In this document: positions 7,442 to 16,123 of the stretch, one piece after another
How the letters are laid out: every line of letters begins with the position of its first letter
Numbering within the stretch: position 1 is the first letter of the stretch
NCBI RefSeq assembly: GCF_016899725.1
Contig: NZ_JACLYU010000015.1
Location: 1 to 38,886, forward strand
Direction of reading: 5' to 3'
DNA: 38,886 nucleotides
Source: Bifidobacterium pullorum subsp. saeculare
GTDB lineage: Bacteria > Actinomycetota > Actinomycetes > Actinomycetales > Bifidobacteriaceae
Made by a program: the position numbers and the translations under genes
The notes under the pieces: generated by a model
Databases searched by the model: none
What the model was told of the DNA's origin: nothing
Seen by the model: the letters and a program-made list of their open reading frames with translations, nothing else

Positions 7442-10009
7442 ATGAGGAATCCGAAGCTCCATCGATACGCGACAAGGCCCGGACTGTATTTCACCGAGGA
7501 CGGCGGCGCCGACGCCGTGGTGCGCTCCGAGACCGCCGACCAGGTGTGGCTCTCGGTGCTCGAACCCATCGACCAGCCGAGCGCGTTCTACGACCACTCC
7601 ATCCGTCTCTTCGAGACGCCCGGCATCCCCTTGAACCAGAAGATCAAGGAGTTCCCGGTCTGCTCGCGCGTGGTGGAGGAGCTGGGCGTGCGCGAGACGC
7701 TGTTCCGCATGAGTGGGCCGAACTACGGCCTGTGGTACGTGCATCTGCCCAAGGCTTGGGACGGGATGCGCTACGGCTACCGGGTGGACGGCGCCTGGGA
7801 CCCGCGCCACGGCGTGCGCTTCAACCCGAACAAGCTGCTGCTCGACCCCTATGGCAAGGGCGTGGACGGCCGCATGGAGCTGGCCCCCGCGGCGTTCTCC
7901 TACGAATGCGAGGTGGTGGACGGCAAGGTGCACGGCTCCGCCTTCGGTCGGATGAGCCAAGTGGATTCGCTGGGGCATATGCCGGTCTCGGTGGCCATCG
8001 ACGACCGCGACACCACCAAGCACGACGCCGACCCGGACCACCCGCACATCCCGTGGAGCAAAACCGTCATCTACGAGCTGCATGTCAAGGGCTTCACCGC
8101 ACAGGCGCCGTGGCTGCCGGAGGAGCTGCGCGGCACCTACGCCGGCCTGGCGCACCCCGGCACGCTGAGCTACCTGCAGAACCTGGGCGTCACTTCCATC
8201 GAGCTCATGCCGATCATGGCCAAGCAGGACGAGCTGTTTCTCCAGGAGCGCGGCCGGCGCAACTACTGGGGCTACTCCACGTTGAACTTCTTCTCCCCCG
8301 AGGCCTCCTACGCCACCAAGAAGGCGCAGTCCCAGGGCGCCGGCGCGGTGCGCCAGGAGGTCATCGACATGGTGCGCGCCCTGCACGAGGCGGGCTTCGA
8401 GGTGATCATGGACGTGGTGTACAACCACACCTGCGAGGGCGGCGTGGAGGGGCCCACGGTCTGCTGGCGCGGCCTGGACGCCATCTCCTACTACCGCCGG
8501 CAGAAAAGCAACATCGGCCGCTTGGAGGATACGACCGGCTGCGGCAACACCTTCGACTTCACGAACACCCATGTGGTGACCTTCGCGATCGACTCGCTGC
8601 GGTACTGGGCCAAGCGCATCGGCATCGACGGCTTCCGCTTCGACCTGGCGGCCTCGCTGGCCCGCCTGGACGGCGAGTTCACGCACCGCCACCCGTTCCT
8701 CTACGCGCTACGCAGCGACATCCTGCTGGGCAATCTCAAGCTCATCATGGAGCCGTGGGACCTGGGCAACCAAGGCTGGCGCACCGGCCAGTTCGCCAGC
8801 CCCTTCGCCGAGTGGAACGACCGCTTCCGCGATTCAACGCGCCAGTTCTGGCTCACCGACGTGCAGGCCGGCCGCGGCAACGCGCGCGTGGGGATGCAGG
8901 AGCTGGCCACGCGCCTGTGCGGCTCGGCCGACCTCTTCGCCACCGACCCGGGGCGCGGCGCCGCCTCCTCGATCAACTTCGTGGCCTGCCACGACGGCAT
9001 GACGCTCACCGACCTCACCCTCTACCAGATGAAGCACAACGAGGCGAACGGGGAGAACAACAACGACGGCTCCAGCGTGAACCATTCGGCGAACTTCGGC
9101 GTGGAGGGCCCCACCGACGACCCGGTCATCGCCGCCCGCCGCGAACGCGCCGCGATGAACCTCATCGGCACGCTGCTGCTGTCGCTGGGCACGCCGATGC
9201 TGCTGGCCGGCGACGAGTTCGGCAACACGCAGCGCGGCAATAACAACGCCTACGTGCAGGACAATCCGCTCGCCTGGCTGGACTGGGGCTGGCGCTACGC
9301 CGACTGGGACACGCCGCAGCGCCGCCGCCTGGAGACGGTCTCCCGGCTCATCTCGCTGCGCAAATCGCTCGACCAGTACCACCACGAGGAGTTCTTCACC
9401 CGCCTGAGCCAGCTGGGCCTGTTCAAGCCGAGCAGCCGCGTGCAGTGGTTCCTGCCGAACGGGACCATGCCGATGGAGCAGGACTGGTTCGACGTCAACG
9501 TGCGCAGCTTCGCGATGCGGCTGCTCTCCAATGACGAGATCGACGTGCTCATCGTGGTCAACGGCGTGGACGAGGCGACGACGTTCCGCCTGCCTCCGGA
9601 CTGCGGTTGGACGACGATGTGGTCCTCCGCGATCTCCACCGGCGAATGCCCGGCCCGGGGTCTGAAGCCGGGCGCGGTGCGGATCCACCTCCACGCCTCC
9701 GCCCCCGGGGAGGATGACGACACCGAGGCCGACGCCGCCACGGACGACCTTCCCGCCACGGACCGCCCGGCCGCCGACCCGGCCGTCGACCCGCGCGGCG
9801 GCTCCGCCGTCGAGCCGCCGGAGCTGCGCCCCACCGCCATCGACATGGGGGCGTGGCGCGTGCGCGCCGAGCAGATGGCGCTCGTCGAACAGGCCATGGT
9901 CGACGCGGCCCGTCCGGTGGCGGCCCTCCCCGGGGAGCCGGTCCCCGATCCGAATGTGTGGACGATGCCGGCGCTGAGCATCACACTGTTCAAGCAGTCC
10001 TCGCACTGA
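7442..10009 (+). CDS. glgX: Glycogen debranching enzyme GlgX (isoamylase-type, GH13)
   Basis: An 855-residue cytoplasmic enzyme predicted to hydrolyse alpha-1,6 branches of glycogen or limit dextrins. An N-terminal CBM48-like domain (about 10-130) precedes the GH13 barrel. Conserved regions are DVVYNHT, GFRFDLAA with nucleophile D401, IMEPWDLG with acid/base E437, and ACHDGMTL with D518. NYWGYSTLNFFSPE is typical of GlgX/TreX. The C-terminus is longer than usual: an acidic, proline- and alanine-rich segment (about residues 755-800) interrupts the beta domain before a conserved-looking tail. The gene starts without a ribosome site behind a -10 box. It is convergent with rpsI, with a shared hairpin between them. 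The linear dextrins it releases would suit the MalQ encoded 1.4 kb away. Confidence 0.95.
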   Translation: MRNPKLHRYATRPGLYFTEDGGADAVVRSETADQVWLSVLEPIDQPSAFYDHSIRLFETPGIPLNQKIKEFPVCSRVVEELGVRETLFRMSGPNYGLWYVHLPKAWDGMRYGYRVDGAWDPRHGVRFNPNKLLLDPYGKGVDGRMELAPAAFSYECEVVDGKVHGSAFGRMSQVDSLGHMPVSVAIDDRDTTKHDADPDHPHIPWSKTVIYELHVKGFTAQAPWLPEELRGTYAGLAHPGTLSYLQNLGVTSIELMPIMAKQDELFLQERGRRNYWGYSTLNFFSPEASYATKKAQSQGAGAVRQEVIDMVRALHEAGFEVIMDVVYNHTCEGGVEGPTVCWRGLDAISYYRRQKSNIGRLEDTTGCGNTFDFTNTHVVTFAIDSLRYWAKRIGIDGFRFDLAASLARLDGEFTHRHPFLYALRSDILLGNLKLIMEPWDLGNQGWRTGQFASPFAEWNDRFRDSTRQFWLTDVQAGRGNARVGMQELATRLCGSADLFATDPGRGAASSINFVACHDGMTLTDLTLYQMKHNEANGENNNDGSSVNHSANFGVEGPTDDPVIAARRERAAMNLIGTLLLSLGTPMLLAGDEFGNTQRGNNNAYVQDNPLAWLDWGWRYADWDTPQRRRLETVSRLISLRKSLDQYHHEEFFTRLSQLGLFKPSSRVQWFLPNGTMPMEQDWFDVNVRSFAMRLLSNDEIDVLIVVNGVDEATTFRLPPDCGWTTMWSSAISTGECPARGLKPGAVRIHLHASAPGEDDDTEADAATDDLPATDRPAADPAVDPRGGSAVEPPELRPTAIDMGAWRVRAEQMALVEQAMVDAARPVAALPGEPVPDPNVWTMPALSITLFKQSSH

Positions 10010-10046
10010 GCGACTCCGGGGGCGGCCGCGCCCGCCCCCGGATACG

Positions 10047-10085
10047 GGAAGGCCCCGGCTCCCCCAACGGGGACCGGGGCCTTCC
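10047..10085. terminator. Bidirectional terminator between glgX and rpsI
   Basis: GGAAGGCCCCGG (from 10047) pairs perfectly with CCGGGGCCTTCC (to 10085). Additional pairing inside (TCCCC/GGGGA) is separated by a one-base bulge. It lies between the two convergent stop codons and so can serve both genes. Confidence 0.75.
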
Positions 10086-10113
10086 AAGGGTCGCGGGCCA
10101 AGCCCGCCACCAC

Positions 10114-10605
10114 TCAACGCTTGGAGAACTGCGGCGCGCGACGGGCCTTGTGCAGACCGGCCTTCTTGCGCTCCACGACGCGGGCGTCGCGGGTCAGGAA
10201 GCCAGCCTTCTTGAGGGCCGGACGGTTGGCGTCACGGTCGATGCCGTTGAGCGCGCGAGCCACGCCCAGGCGGATGGCGCCGGCCTGGCCGGTGGTGCCG
10301 CCACCGTCAACGAGGACGATGATGTCGAACTTGTTCTCGAGCTTGAGCAGCACGATCGGGGAGTTGACCTCACGCTGCAGCAGCTTGGAGGGGAAGTACT
10401 CCTCCAGGGTGCGGCCGTTGATGGTCCACTTGCCGGAGCCCGGAACCAGACGCACGCGGGCGACGGCCTCCTTGCGGCGGCCGGTGCCATAGCCCGGCTC
10501 GATCGCGGAGGTGCCGGTGCCAGCGCCGGCGTTGGTCTCGGTGGTGTAGCTGGTGAGCTCCTCTTCGGTCTCCTGAACCGCGGAGTTGTTGGTGTTCTCA
10601 GCCAT
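10114..10605 (-). CDS. rpsI: 30S ribosomal protein S9
   Basis: A 163-residue S9 protein of the small ribosomal subunit. The core begins at [19 protein letters not shown] and ends with the hallmark basic tail RRAPQFSKR, which reaches the P-site tRNA. The first 38 or so residues are an acidic, Thr/Ala/Gly-rich extension, as in other actinobacterial S9 proteins (the usual bacterial length is about 130). It lies 21 nt downstream of rplM, the standard L13-S9 operon, with a GGAAGGAGAT ribosome site. Confidence 0.98.
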   Translation of the reverse strand: MAENTNNSAVQETEEELTSYTTETNAGAGTGTSAIEPGYGTGRRKEAVARVRLVPGSGKWTINGRTLEEYFPSKLLQREVNSPIVLLKLENKFDIIVLVDGGGTTGQAGAIRLGVARALNGIDRDANRPALKKAGFLTRDARVVERKKAGLHKARRAPQFSKR

Positions 10606-10626
10606 GATTCCTTATCTCCTTCCGGT

Positions 10627-11076
10627 TCACTTGGCCTGCTGCGAGATCTGGGCGACCTCGAAGACCTGGGGCTTCTGCGGGGTGTGCGGATGCTCGTCGC
10701 CGGCGAAGACGTGCAGGCGCTTGAGCTGCACGGCCGCGAGGCGGTTCTTCGGCAGCATGCCCTTGACGGCGGCGGTGATGATGCGCTCCGGCTTGTTCGC
10801 GAGCAGCTGGGCGTAGGTGTCACGGCGCAGGCCACCGGGGCGGCCGGAGTGCGCGTAGAGCTCCTTGCCCATCTTGTTGCCGGTCAGGGCGATCTTGCCG
10901 GCGTTGATCACGATGACGTGGTTGCCGGAATCGGCGTGCGGCGCGTAGGTCGGCTTGTTCTTGCCGCGCAGCAGGTTCGCGACCTGCGAGGCGAGGCGGC
11001 CAAGCACGATGTCGGTGGCGTCGACGATGTACCAGTCATGGGTCAGGTCTGCCGGCTTCGGAGTGAAAGTCTTCAC
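10627..11076 (-). CDS. rplM: 50S ribosomal protein L13
   Basis: A 149-residue L13 protein, an early-assembly large-subunit component. Recognisable blocks are [20 protein letters not shown], an [11 protein letters not shown] segment, and [12 protein letters not shown]. The start is a GTG at 11076, with AAAGG about 7 nt upstream. The GTG overlaps the TGA of a possible 7-codon leader peptide (MKEKVEQ). It heads the rplM-rpsI operon. The 200 nt upstream (11077-11276) should contain the operon promoter and leader RNA. I found no convincing -35/-10 pair or known L13 leader structure there. Confidence 0.98.
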   Translation of the reverse strand: MKTFTPKPADLTHDWYIVDATDIVLGRLASQVANLLRGKNKPTYAPHADSGNHVIVINAGKIALTGNKMGKELYAHSGRPGGLRRDTYAQLLANKPERIITAAVKGMLPKNRLAAVQLKRLHVFAGDEHPHTPQKPQVFEVAQISQQAK

Positions 11077-11276
11077 TGTTCTACCTTTTCTTTCATTGTG
11101 TTCCGGGCCTCTAGCTGCCCGAAGTGCGCCTGGTCAGGGCGCGCGGCCGGGAAGCCGAAAACCTCATTATCCGTGGGCTCCCTGAAAGTCCTCGATGGCG
11201 AGTGGGAAAGCGCTTTGAAGGACCCCTTAGGGAAACACAACAATCCGTCAGTGTATCGGAGCACGCTGACAAAGCG

Positions 11277-11312
11277 ACGGCGCCCCGCGGCCGTATGGCT
11301 GCGGGGCGCCGT
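11277..11312 (-). terminator. malQ terminator hairpin
   Basis: ACGGCGCCCCGC (11277-11288) and GCGGGGCGCCGT (11301-11312) form a perfect 12-bp stem with a 12-nt loop, about 50 nt beyond the malQ stop codon. Confidence 0.7.
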
Positions 11313-11363
11313 GGGCGGCGTGTCGCGCGGCGTTCCGGGGCGCCGGGCGGGCGCCGCGAAGGC

Positions 11364-13535
11364 TCAGGCGGTGCCGTTCATGATCGCGGCGAGGCGCTGG
11401 GCACCCTCGCGTTCGAACAGGCCCTCCACCGGCACCGGGTTGCCCTCGGCGTCGGCCAGCGGGATGCGCCAGTTCGGATACTCGTTGTTCGTGCCGGGCT
11501 GGTTCTGCGCACGCTTCTCGCCCACGGCGTCCACGATGGCCGCCGCCAGCAGCTTGCACGGCGTGCCGGTCAGGGCGCGGTACTGCGCCTCGACCACGGC
11601 CCGCTCGTTGGCCACCGGATCGTCCGCCAGCGAGGCGTCCAGGTACCCGTTGTCCACGAGCATGCGCAGCATCGCGTCGCGTTCGTGCCGGGCGGAGCGT
11701 TCGAAGTCCTCGGCGCTGCCTTCCAGCAGACCAAGGCGCTCGCGCAGCTTCACATGCTCGAATTCGAGGTAGCCGGCGGCGGGCGGCAGGTCGTGCGTGT
11801 TCACCGAGGCCAGCGCGTAGGGGCGGTAGTCGCCCGGGGCGCGGAAGGCGCCGTCGCGCTGCTCGAACCATTCCACCGCGCAGCCGAGGATGCCGTGCGC
11901 GGACAGTGAGTCGGCCACATACGCGGGCACGACGCCCAGGTCCTCGCCGACGACCACGCCGCCGGCGCGCTGGGCCTCGAGCGCGAGGATGCCGAGCATC
12001 ACGTCCGCGTCGTAGTGGACGTACGCGCCGTCCAGCGGCTTGCGGCCCTCGGGGATCCACCACAGGCGGAACAGGCCGAGGATGTGGTCGATGCGCACCG
12101 CGCCGGCGTACGCGAACATGTCGCGCACCATCGTGCGGTAGGCCTCGTAGCCGGTGGCCGCCAGGTCGATCGGGTTGAGCGGCGGCTGGCTCCAGTCCTG
12201 GCCCTGCTGGTTGAACATGTCCGGCGGGGCGCCCACCGTGGCGCCCTTGGCGAAGCGCTCCGGATTCCACCACACGTCGGCGCCGAGCGGATGCACGCCC
12301 ACGGCCATGTCGGCCATCACGCCGATGCGCATGCCGGCGTCCTTCGCGGCGCGCTGGGCTCCGGCGAGCTGCTCGCTGGCGGTCCATTCCAGCCAGCGGT
12401 AGAACTCCAACGTGTCCGGGAACTGGTCGCGCAGGCCGATGACCTCCGGCGACTCCTTGCTCAGGCGGCGCTCCCAGTTGCCCAGGTCGGCGGACGGCGC
12501 GCCCCACTTATCGTAGCACAGGCACCAGGTGGCATAGGCCTCCAGGCCGTCGCCGGCATGGCGCTTGTACTCCTCGAACACGGCCTGGCGGGCGCCGTCA
12601 CGGCCGGCTTTGAAAATGATCCACAGCGCGTGCATCTTCAGGCGCCACATCGCGTCGCGGTCGATCACCTGGGCGTCGCCGTCGAGCGGCTCGGCCTCGC
12701 CCCGCAGCTCGTCCACCTGGCGGCGGGCGTCGTCGGCCATCGTGGCGTATTCGGGGATCGCCTCGGGGCGGATGTACGTGAAGTTCACGAAGCGGCGGGA
12801 GACCGGCAGGTACGGCGAGGGGGTCAGCGGCGACACCGGCTCGCCCGCGTGCAGCGGGTTGACGAGCATGAAGTCGGCGCCGGTGGCGTGCGCGGCGTCC
12901 GTCAACAGCGACTTGAGGTCCTCGTAGTCGCCCACGCCCCAGGAGTCGGCGGAGCGGATGGAGTACAGCTGCGCCATCCAGCCCCACAGCCGGCCGCCCT
13001 TCATCGGGTCGAGCAGCTCGACGCGCTCGGGCACGCTGATGAGGCGGGCGTATTCGGTGCGCTCGCCCACCGTGACGGCCAGCGTGTGGTAGCCGAGCGG
13101 CAGGTCGGCGGGGATGGTCAGCGAGGCGGTGGTCATGAAGCGGCCGTCCACCGGATAGGCCTGGGCGCCGTCGCCGGGGCCGGGGACGATGGCGCCCCCG
13201 TAGTCCTCGCCGCTTTCCAGCGTGATGGTGGCGCTGGGCACCTCGAGCACGCCCACGTTGACGAGCACGCGGCTTTCGCGGCCGGCGACGTGCAGCACGG
13301 TGGGCGCCACCAGCCTGCCACGGCGCGCGTCGAGCAGCGCCTTGGTGGAGCGGACGATGGCGTCGTCGTCGGAGGCGTCGAGGCCGAGGGCGGCGAGCAC
13401 GGCCACCAGGACATCGTCGTCGATCTCGTGGTAGTCGTCGCTCATGCCGACGTAACTGGTGGCGATCCCTGCCATCCTTGCCAGGTGAATCAGCGGACGC
13501 GCAAGGCGCTCCTCGCTTTCTTGTCTCTCAGTCAT
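11364..13535 (-). CDS. malQ: 4-alpha-glucanotransferase (amylomaltase, GH77)
   Basis: A 723-residue cytoplasmic enzyme that transfers alpha-1,4-glucan chains between maltodextrins and releases glucose. The GH77 catalytic residues are visible: nucleophile D483 in RIDHILGLFRLWW, acid/base E531 in GEDLGVVP, and D582 in NTHDLPP. HPLGADVWWNPERFAKGATVG and the loop FNQQGQDWSQPPLNP are family signatures. The N-terminal 150-190 residues form the extra beta-sandwich domain of the long MalQ type. The ATG at 13535 has no ribosome site but sits 6 nt after TAGACT, suggesting a leaderless mRNA. A perfect 14-bp LacI-type palindrome lies 53 nt upstream. Its products feed glucose and maltodextrin catabolism together with GlgX. 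Confidence 0.96.
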   Translation of the reverse strand: MTERQESEERLARPLIHLARMAGIATSYVGMSDDYHEIDDDVLVAVLAALGLDASDDDAIVRSTKALLDARRGRLVAPTVLHVAGRESRVLVNVGVLEVPSATITLESGEDYGGAIVPGPGDGAQAYPVDGRFMTTASLTIPADLPLGYHTLAVTVGERTEYARLISVPERVELLDPMKGGRLWGWMAQLYSIRSADSWGVGDYEDLKSLLTDAAHATGADFMLVNPLHAGEPVSPLTPSPYLPVSRRFVNFTYIRPEAIPEYATMADDARRQVDELRGEAEPLDGDAQVIDRDAMWRLKMHALWIIFKAGRDGARQAVFEEYKRHAGDGLEAYATWCLCYDKWGAPSADLGNWERRLSKESPEVIGLRDQFPDTLEFYRWLEWTASEQLAGAQRAAKDAGMRIGVMADMAVGVHPLGADVWWNPERFAKGATVGAPPDMFNQQGQDWSQPPLNPIDLAATGYEAYRTMVRDMFAYAGAVRIDHILGLFRLWWIPEGRKPLDGAYVHYDADVMLGILALEAQRAGGVVVGEDLGVVPAYVADSLSAHGILGCAVEWFEQRDGAFRAPGDYRPYALASVNTHDLPPAAGYLEFEHVKLRERLGLLEGSAEDFERSARHERDAMLRMLVDNGYLDASLADDPVANERAVVEAQYRALTGTPCKLLAAAIVDAVGEKRAQNQPGTNNEYPNWRIPLADAEGNPVPVEGLFEREGAQRLAAIMNGTA

Positions 13536-13547
13536 GATGCCAGTCTA
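13536..13547 (-). promoter_or_regulatory. -10 element of malQ, probably a leaderless start
   Basis: On the minus strand TAGACT (13547-13542) is followed by GGCATC and then the malQ ATG. Spacing and sequence closely match the glgX start (TAGACT-GGATGC-ATG). No convincing -35 element was found. Confidence 0.5.
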
Positions 13548-13587
13548 ACCCATGCGACCACGGTCATCCGCTTGACATTCCAAGGAT

Positions 13588-13601
13588 TGCCAACGTTGGC
13601 A
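13588..13601. promoter_or_regulatory. LacI-family-type operator upstream of malQ
   Basis: TGCCAACGTTGGCA is a perfect 14-bp palindrome centred on AACGTT, the typical core of LacI/GalR-family operators. Its nearest edge is 53 nt upstream of the malQ start and about 40 nt upstream of its -10 box, so it overlaps or flanks the -35 region. A maltose/maltodextrin regulator is the likely ligand, by family knowledge only. Confidence 0.55.
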
Positions 13602-13693
13602 TCCCTGCGCGGCGCCTGGGAACGGGGGTATGGCGGGCGCCCCCTTTGCCGCCGGGCCGCGGCCGGGCGCCACGGACCGGACGCGCCGAGGCG

Positions 13694-14323
13694 TCAGCCG
13701 CGACGTTCGATGGCGCGGCGCGCGGCGTGGCGCACCTCGTCGGAGCCGTCCTCGGCGAGCCGGGCCAGCGTGGCCGGCGTGACGTTCGGATTGAGGGCGA
13801 CGGCGCGGCGCACCATCGAGGAGAGCACGGCCGGGGCCTTCGGCTCGATCTCGACGCCCAACTTGGCGAGGAAGTCGAGCGTGGCGGCGTCCACCTCGGG
13901 GTTCTGCGCGCCCTCGAGGCGCATCTTCCAGGAGGTGCGGGGGTTGGTCAGCGCCGCGTCGCGCACCTCGGGCACCGGGTCCTTGGTGAGGCGGCCGACC
14001 AGCCAGTTCTTGTCGTCCTCGTTGGCGGCGACGGCGCGGCGCACCTCGGGCTCGGGGTCCGCCGACAGCTTGACGAGCACATTCGGGAAGGGCATCGCCT
14101 CGGCCAAATGGATGCGGTCCTCCACCGGGGTGTTGAGGTTGCCGGCCACGGCCTCCAGCAGTGCCGTGGCGCGGGAGAAGGCCGCCTGGTCGGCGCGGTC
14201 CGGCAGCGGGCGGCGCGCGTAGGCGGAGAGCGCGGCGGCGTCGGTGGAATGGCGCACGCGCTCGTATTCGGCGGTGAGCGGCTCGAAGCCCTCGGCGTTC
14301 CCGGTGTTCTGCTCGTCGGTCAT
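13694..14323 (-). CDS. Helical-repeat protein (variant leucine-rich/HEAT-like repeats)
   Basis: A 209-residue protein with at least four related helical repeats of the form (L/F)-x-x-D-P-x-P-E-V-R-x-A-(V/A): LSADPEPEVRRAVAAN, LTKDPVPEVRDAALTN, VLSSMVRRAVALNPN and LAEDGSDEVRHAARRA. This is the pattern of LRV/HEAT-type superhelices, which act as protein-binding scaffolds. No signal peptide or catalytic motif is seen. The start at 14323 follows GAGGGG. The gene follows yigZ by 36 nt on the same strand. Its role is unknown; a scaffolding or adaptor function is only inferred from the repeats. Confidence 0.75.
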   Translation of the reverse strand: MTDEQNTGNAEGFEPLTAEYERVRHSTDAAALSAYARRPLPDRADQAAFSRATALLEAVAGNLNTPVEDRIHLAEAMPFPNVLVKLSADPEPEVRRAVAANEDDKNWLVGRLTKDPVPEVRDAALTNPRTSWKMRLEGAQNPEVDAATLDFLAKLGVEIEPKAPAVLSSMVRRAVALNPNVTPATLARLAEDGSDEVRHAARRAIERRG

Positions 14324-14359
14324 GCCCCTCAGCCTACTCCACGCGCGGCCGGGCCGGCC

Positions 14360-14998
14360 TCAGGCGGGACGCGGGACGTTGACCTTGTCGAGGGGATCGG
14401 GGACGACGGCGGCGTTGAAGGTTTCGGTGACGCGCTCGAGGAACCGTGCGCACGCATCCTGCGGCACCACCGCCACCAGCGTGACGCGGTCGGTGTAGGC
14501 CGCGTCCTCCTCGCTGCCGCCGGCCGCGGCGAGCAGCTGCTGGAAGCGGGCGAGCTGCGGGTATTCCAGCCGTACCGCGTACCGCTGGCAGGTGACGATG
14601 GCGGCGCGGGTGGCGGCCTTGACCGCCAGCGAGGCGCCGGTGGAGTAGGCGCGGATCAGGCCGCCCGAGCCGAGCAGGATGCCGCCGAAGTACCGGATGA
14701 CGGCCACGCAGGTGTCGGTCAGGCCGCCTGCGCGCAGCACGTCGAGAATGGGTTTGCCGGCGGTGCCGGAGGGTTCGCCGTCGTCGCTCATGCGTTCGGC
14801 CAGGCGGCCGTCGGCCCCGCCGCACACGGCCGCGTACGCCACATGCCGCGCCTTGGGATGCCGCTCGCGGATCGTCTCCACGAAGGCGAGCGCCTCGTCG
14901 AGGGAGTCGATGTGGCAGGCGTCGCCGATGAACTCGGATTTCTTCTCCACGAAGCTCGCGTGGGCGGGCGCGTCGGGGGCGTCGAGCAGGGTGAACAT
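14360..14998 (-). CDS. YigZ/IMPACT (UPF0029) family protein
   Basis: A 212-residue protein of the IMPACT/YigZ family. The N-terminal domain carries the conserved blocks KKSEFIGDACHIDS, HPKARHVAYA, SDDGEPSGTAGKPIL and AVIRYFGGILLGSGGLIRAY. These are diagnostic. The smaller C-terminal ferredoxin-like domain spans roughly residues 140-205. The cellular role in bacteria is unsettled; nucleic-acid or translation-related roles have been proposed for the family. The ATG at 14998 lies 8 nt past the stop of the upstream dehydrogenase gene. An in-frame GTG at 15010 overlaps that stop (GTGA) and would add four residues. Either start implies translational coupling. Confidence 0.9.
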   Translation of the reverse strand: MFTLLDAPDAPAHASFVEKKSEFIGDACHIDSLDEALAFVETIRERHPKARHVAYAAVCGGADGRLAERMSDDGEPSGTAGKPILDVLRAGGLTDTCVAVIRYFGGILLGSGGLIRAYSTGASLAVKAATRAAIVTCQRYAVRLEYPQLARFQQLLAAAGGSEEDAAYTDRVTLVAVVPQDACARFLERVTETFNAAVVPDPLDKVNVPRPA

Positions 14999-15006
14999 CG
15001 CGGCGC

Positions 15007-16122
15007 TCACTCCCCCCGCCCCGGCGCCGCGGCCGGCCAGGCGCCGCGGCCGGGCACGACCACGTGGTAGTCGCGGCCTTCGAAGAAGCAGGCCATCGCC
15101 TCGACCATCTGGCAGGTGAGCTCCACGAAGGCGCCGTCCGTGCGCCAGGCGACATGCGGCGTGAGCGTGACGTTCGGCAGCGTCGTCAGCTCCTCGCCGG
15201 CGCGCAGCGGCTCGTGGTCGTACACGTCCAGCCCGGCGAGGATATCGCCGGACCGCAGGCGCTCCAGCAGGGCGGTGTTGTCGAGCACCTCGGCGCGGCC
15301 GGTGTTCACGAACACCGTCCCGGGGCGCATCGCGCGGATGGCTTCGGCCGTGACGATGCCGCCGGTCCGGCCGGGCAGGTACGGCAGGTGGATGGACACG
15401 ACGTCCGCGCGGGCGAACAGCTCGGCCATGCCGTCGACCATCTCGATGCCGGCGGGGTCGGCCTCGCCCCGCGCACGGCGGTGCGGCGAGCGCCACGCGC
15501 TCACCTCCATGCCGAACGCGCGCGCCAGGCCGGCGACGGTGCGGCCGATGCCGCCGAGGCCCACGATCGCGAGGCGTTTGCCGTTGAGTTCCAGGCCGTC
15601 GGCGTTGGCCGCCGCCCAGCGCCCGTCGCGCGTCTGGGCGTCGAGGGGGACGATGCGGCGGGCGGCGGCGAGCATCAGCGCCATCGTGTGCTCGGCGACG
15701 GCGTGGTCGCCGTAATGCTCGGCGTTGCAGACGCGCACGCCGAGCTCGGCGGCGAGCGGCAGGCTCACGGAGGTGGCCACGCCGGTGCCGCAGAACACCA
15801 GGCAGCGGATATGGCCGCCGTCCGGGCCGGCGGGGTCGCACAGGCGCCTCAGGAGGCGGTCGGAGAGGCGATTGCCGCCGATGAACATCGCGTCGGCGCC
15901 GGCCGTACGGGCCACGATCGCGTCCTCGTCGGTGGTGAAGCCGGGGGTGATGCGCACGCGGGCGAGGTCTCTCAGCCGTCCCAGCTGGGCGGTGATCGGG
16001 GCGAGCTCGGCGTCGAGGGGGTCGGGCAGCGCCGCCAGCGGCAGGTCGGTCCGTTCCGGCTGGGTTTCGATCGGCGGGCGGTCGGTCGGGCCGGTCGGTT
16101 GATTGGTCGGGGTGCAGGTCAT
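15007..16122 (-). CDS. D-isomer-specific 2-hydroxyacid dehydrogenase
   Basis: A 371-residue NAD-dependent dehydrogenase that would interconvert a D-2-hydroxyacid and its 2-oxoacid. The Rossmann motif GLGGIGRTVAGLAR lies near residue 190. The catalytic residues are visible: Arg in VNTGRAEVLD (in place of the usual NTARG), Glu in DVYDHEP, and His in LTPHVAW. The N-terminal 25 residues are a Pro/Thr-rich extension without homology-like features. The substrate cannot be told from sequence; phosphoglycerate, lactate and phenyllactate dehydrogenases all belong to this family. Its ATG comes one base after the TGA of the capA-like gene, so the two are translated together. Confidence 0.88.
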   Translation of the reverse strand: MTCTPTNQPTGPTDRPPIETQPERTDLPLAALPDPLDAELAPITAQLGRLRDLARVRITPGFTTDEDAIVARTAGADAMFIGGNRLSDRLLRRLCDPAGPDGGHIRCLVFCGTGVATSVSLPLAAELGVRVCNAEHYGDHAVAEHTMALMLAAARRIVPLDAQTRDGRWAAANADGLELNGKRLAIVGLGGIGRTVAGLARAFGMEVSAWRSPHRRARGEADPAGIEMVDGMAELFARADVVSIHLPYLPGRTGGIVTAEAIRAMRPGTVFVNTGRAEVLDNTALLERLRSGDILAGLDVYDHEPLRAGEELTTLPNVTLTPHVAWRTDGAFVELTCQMVEAMACFFEGRDYHVVVPGRGAWPAAAPGRGE

Positions 16123-16123
16123 C

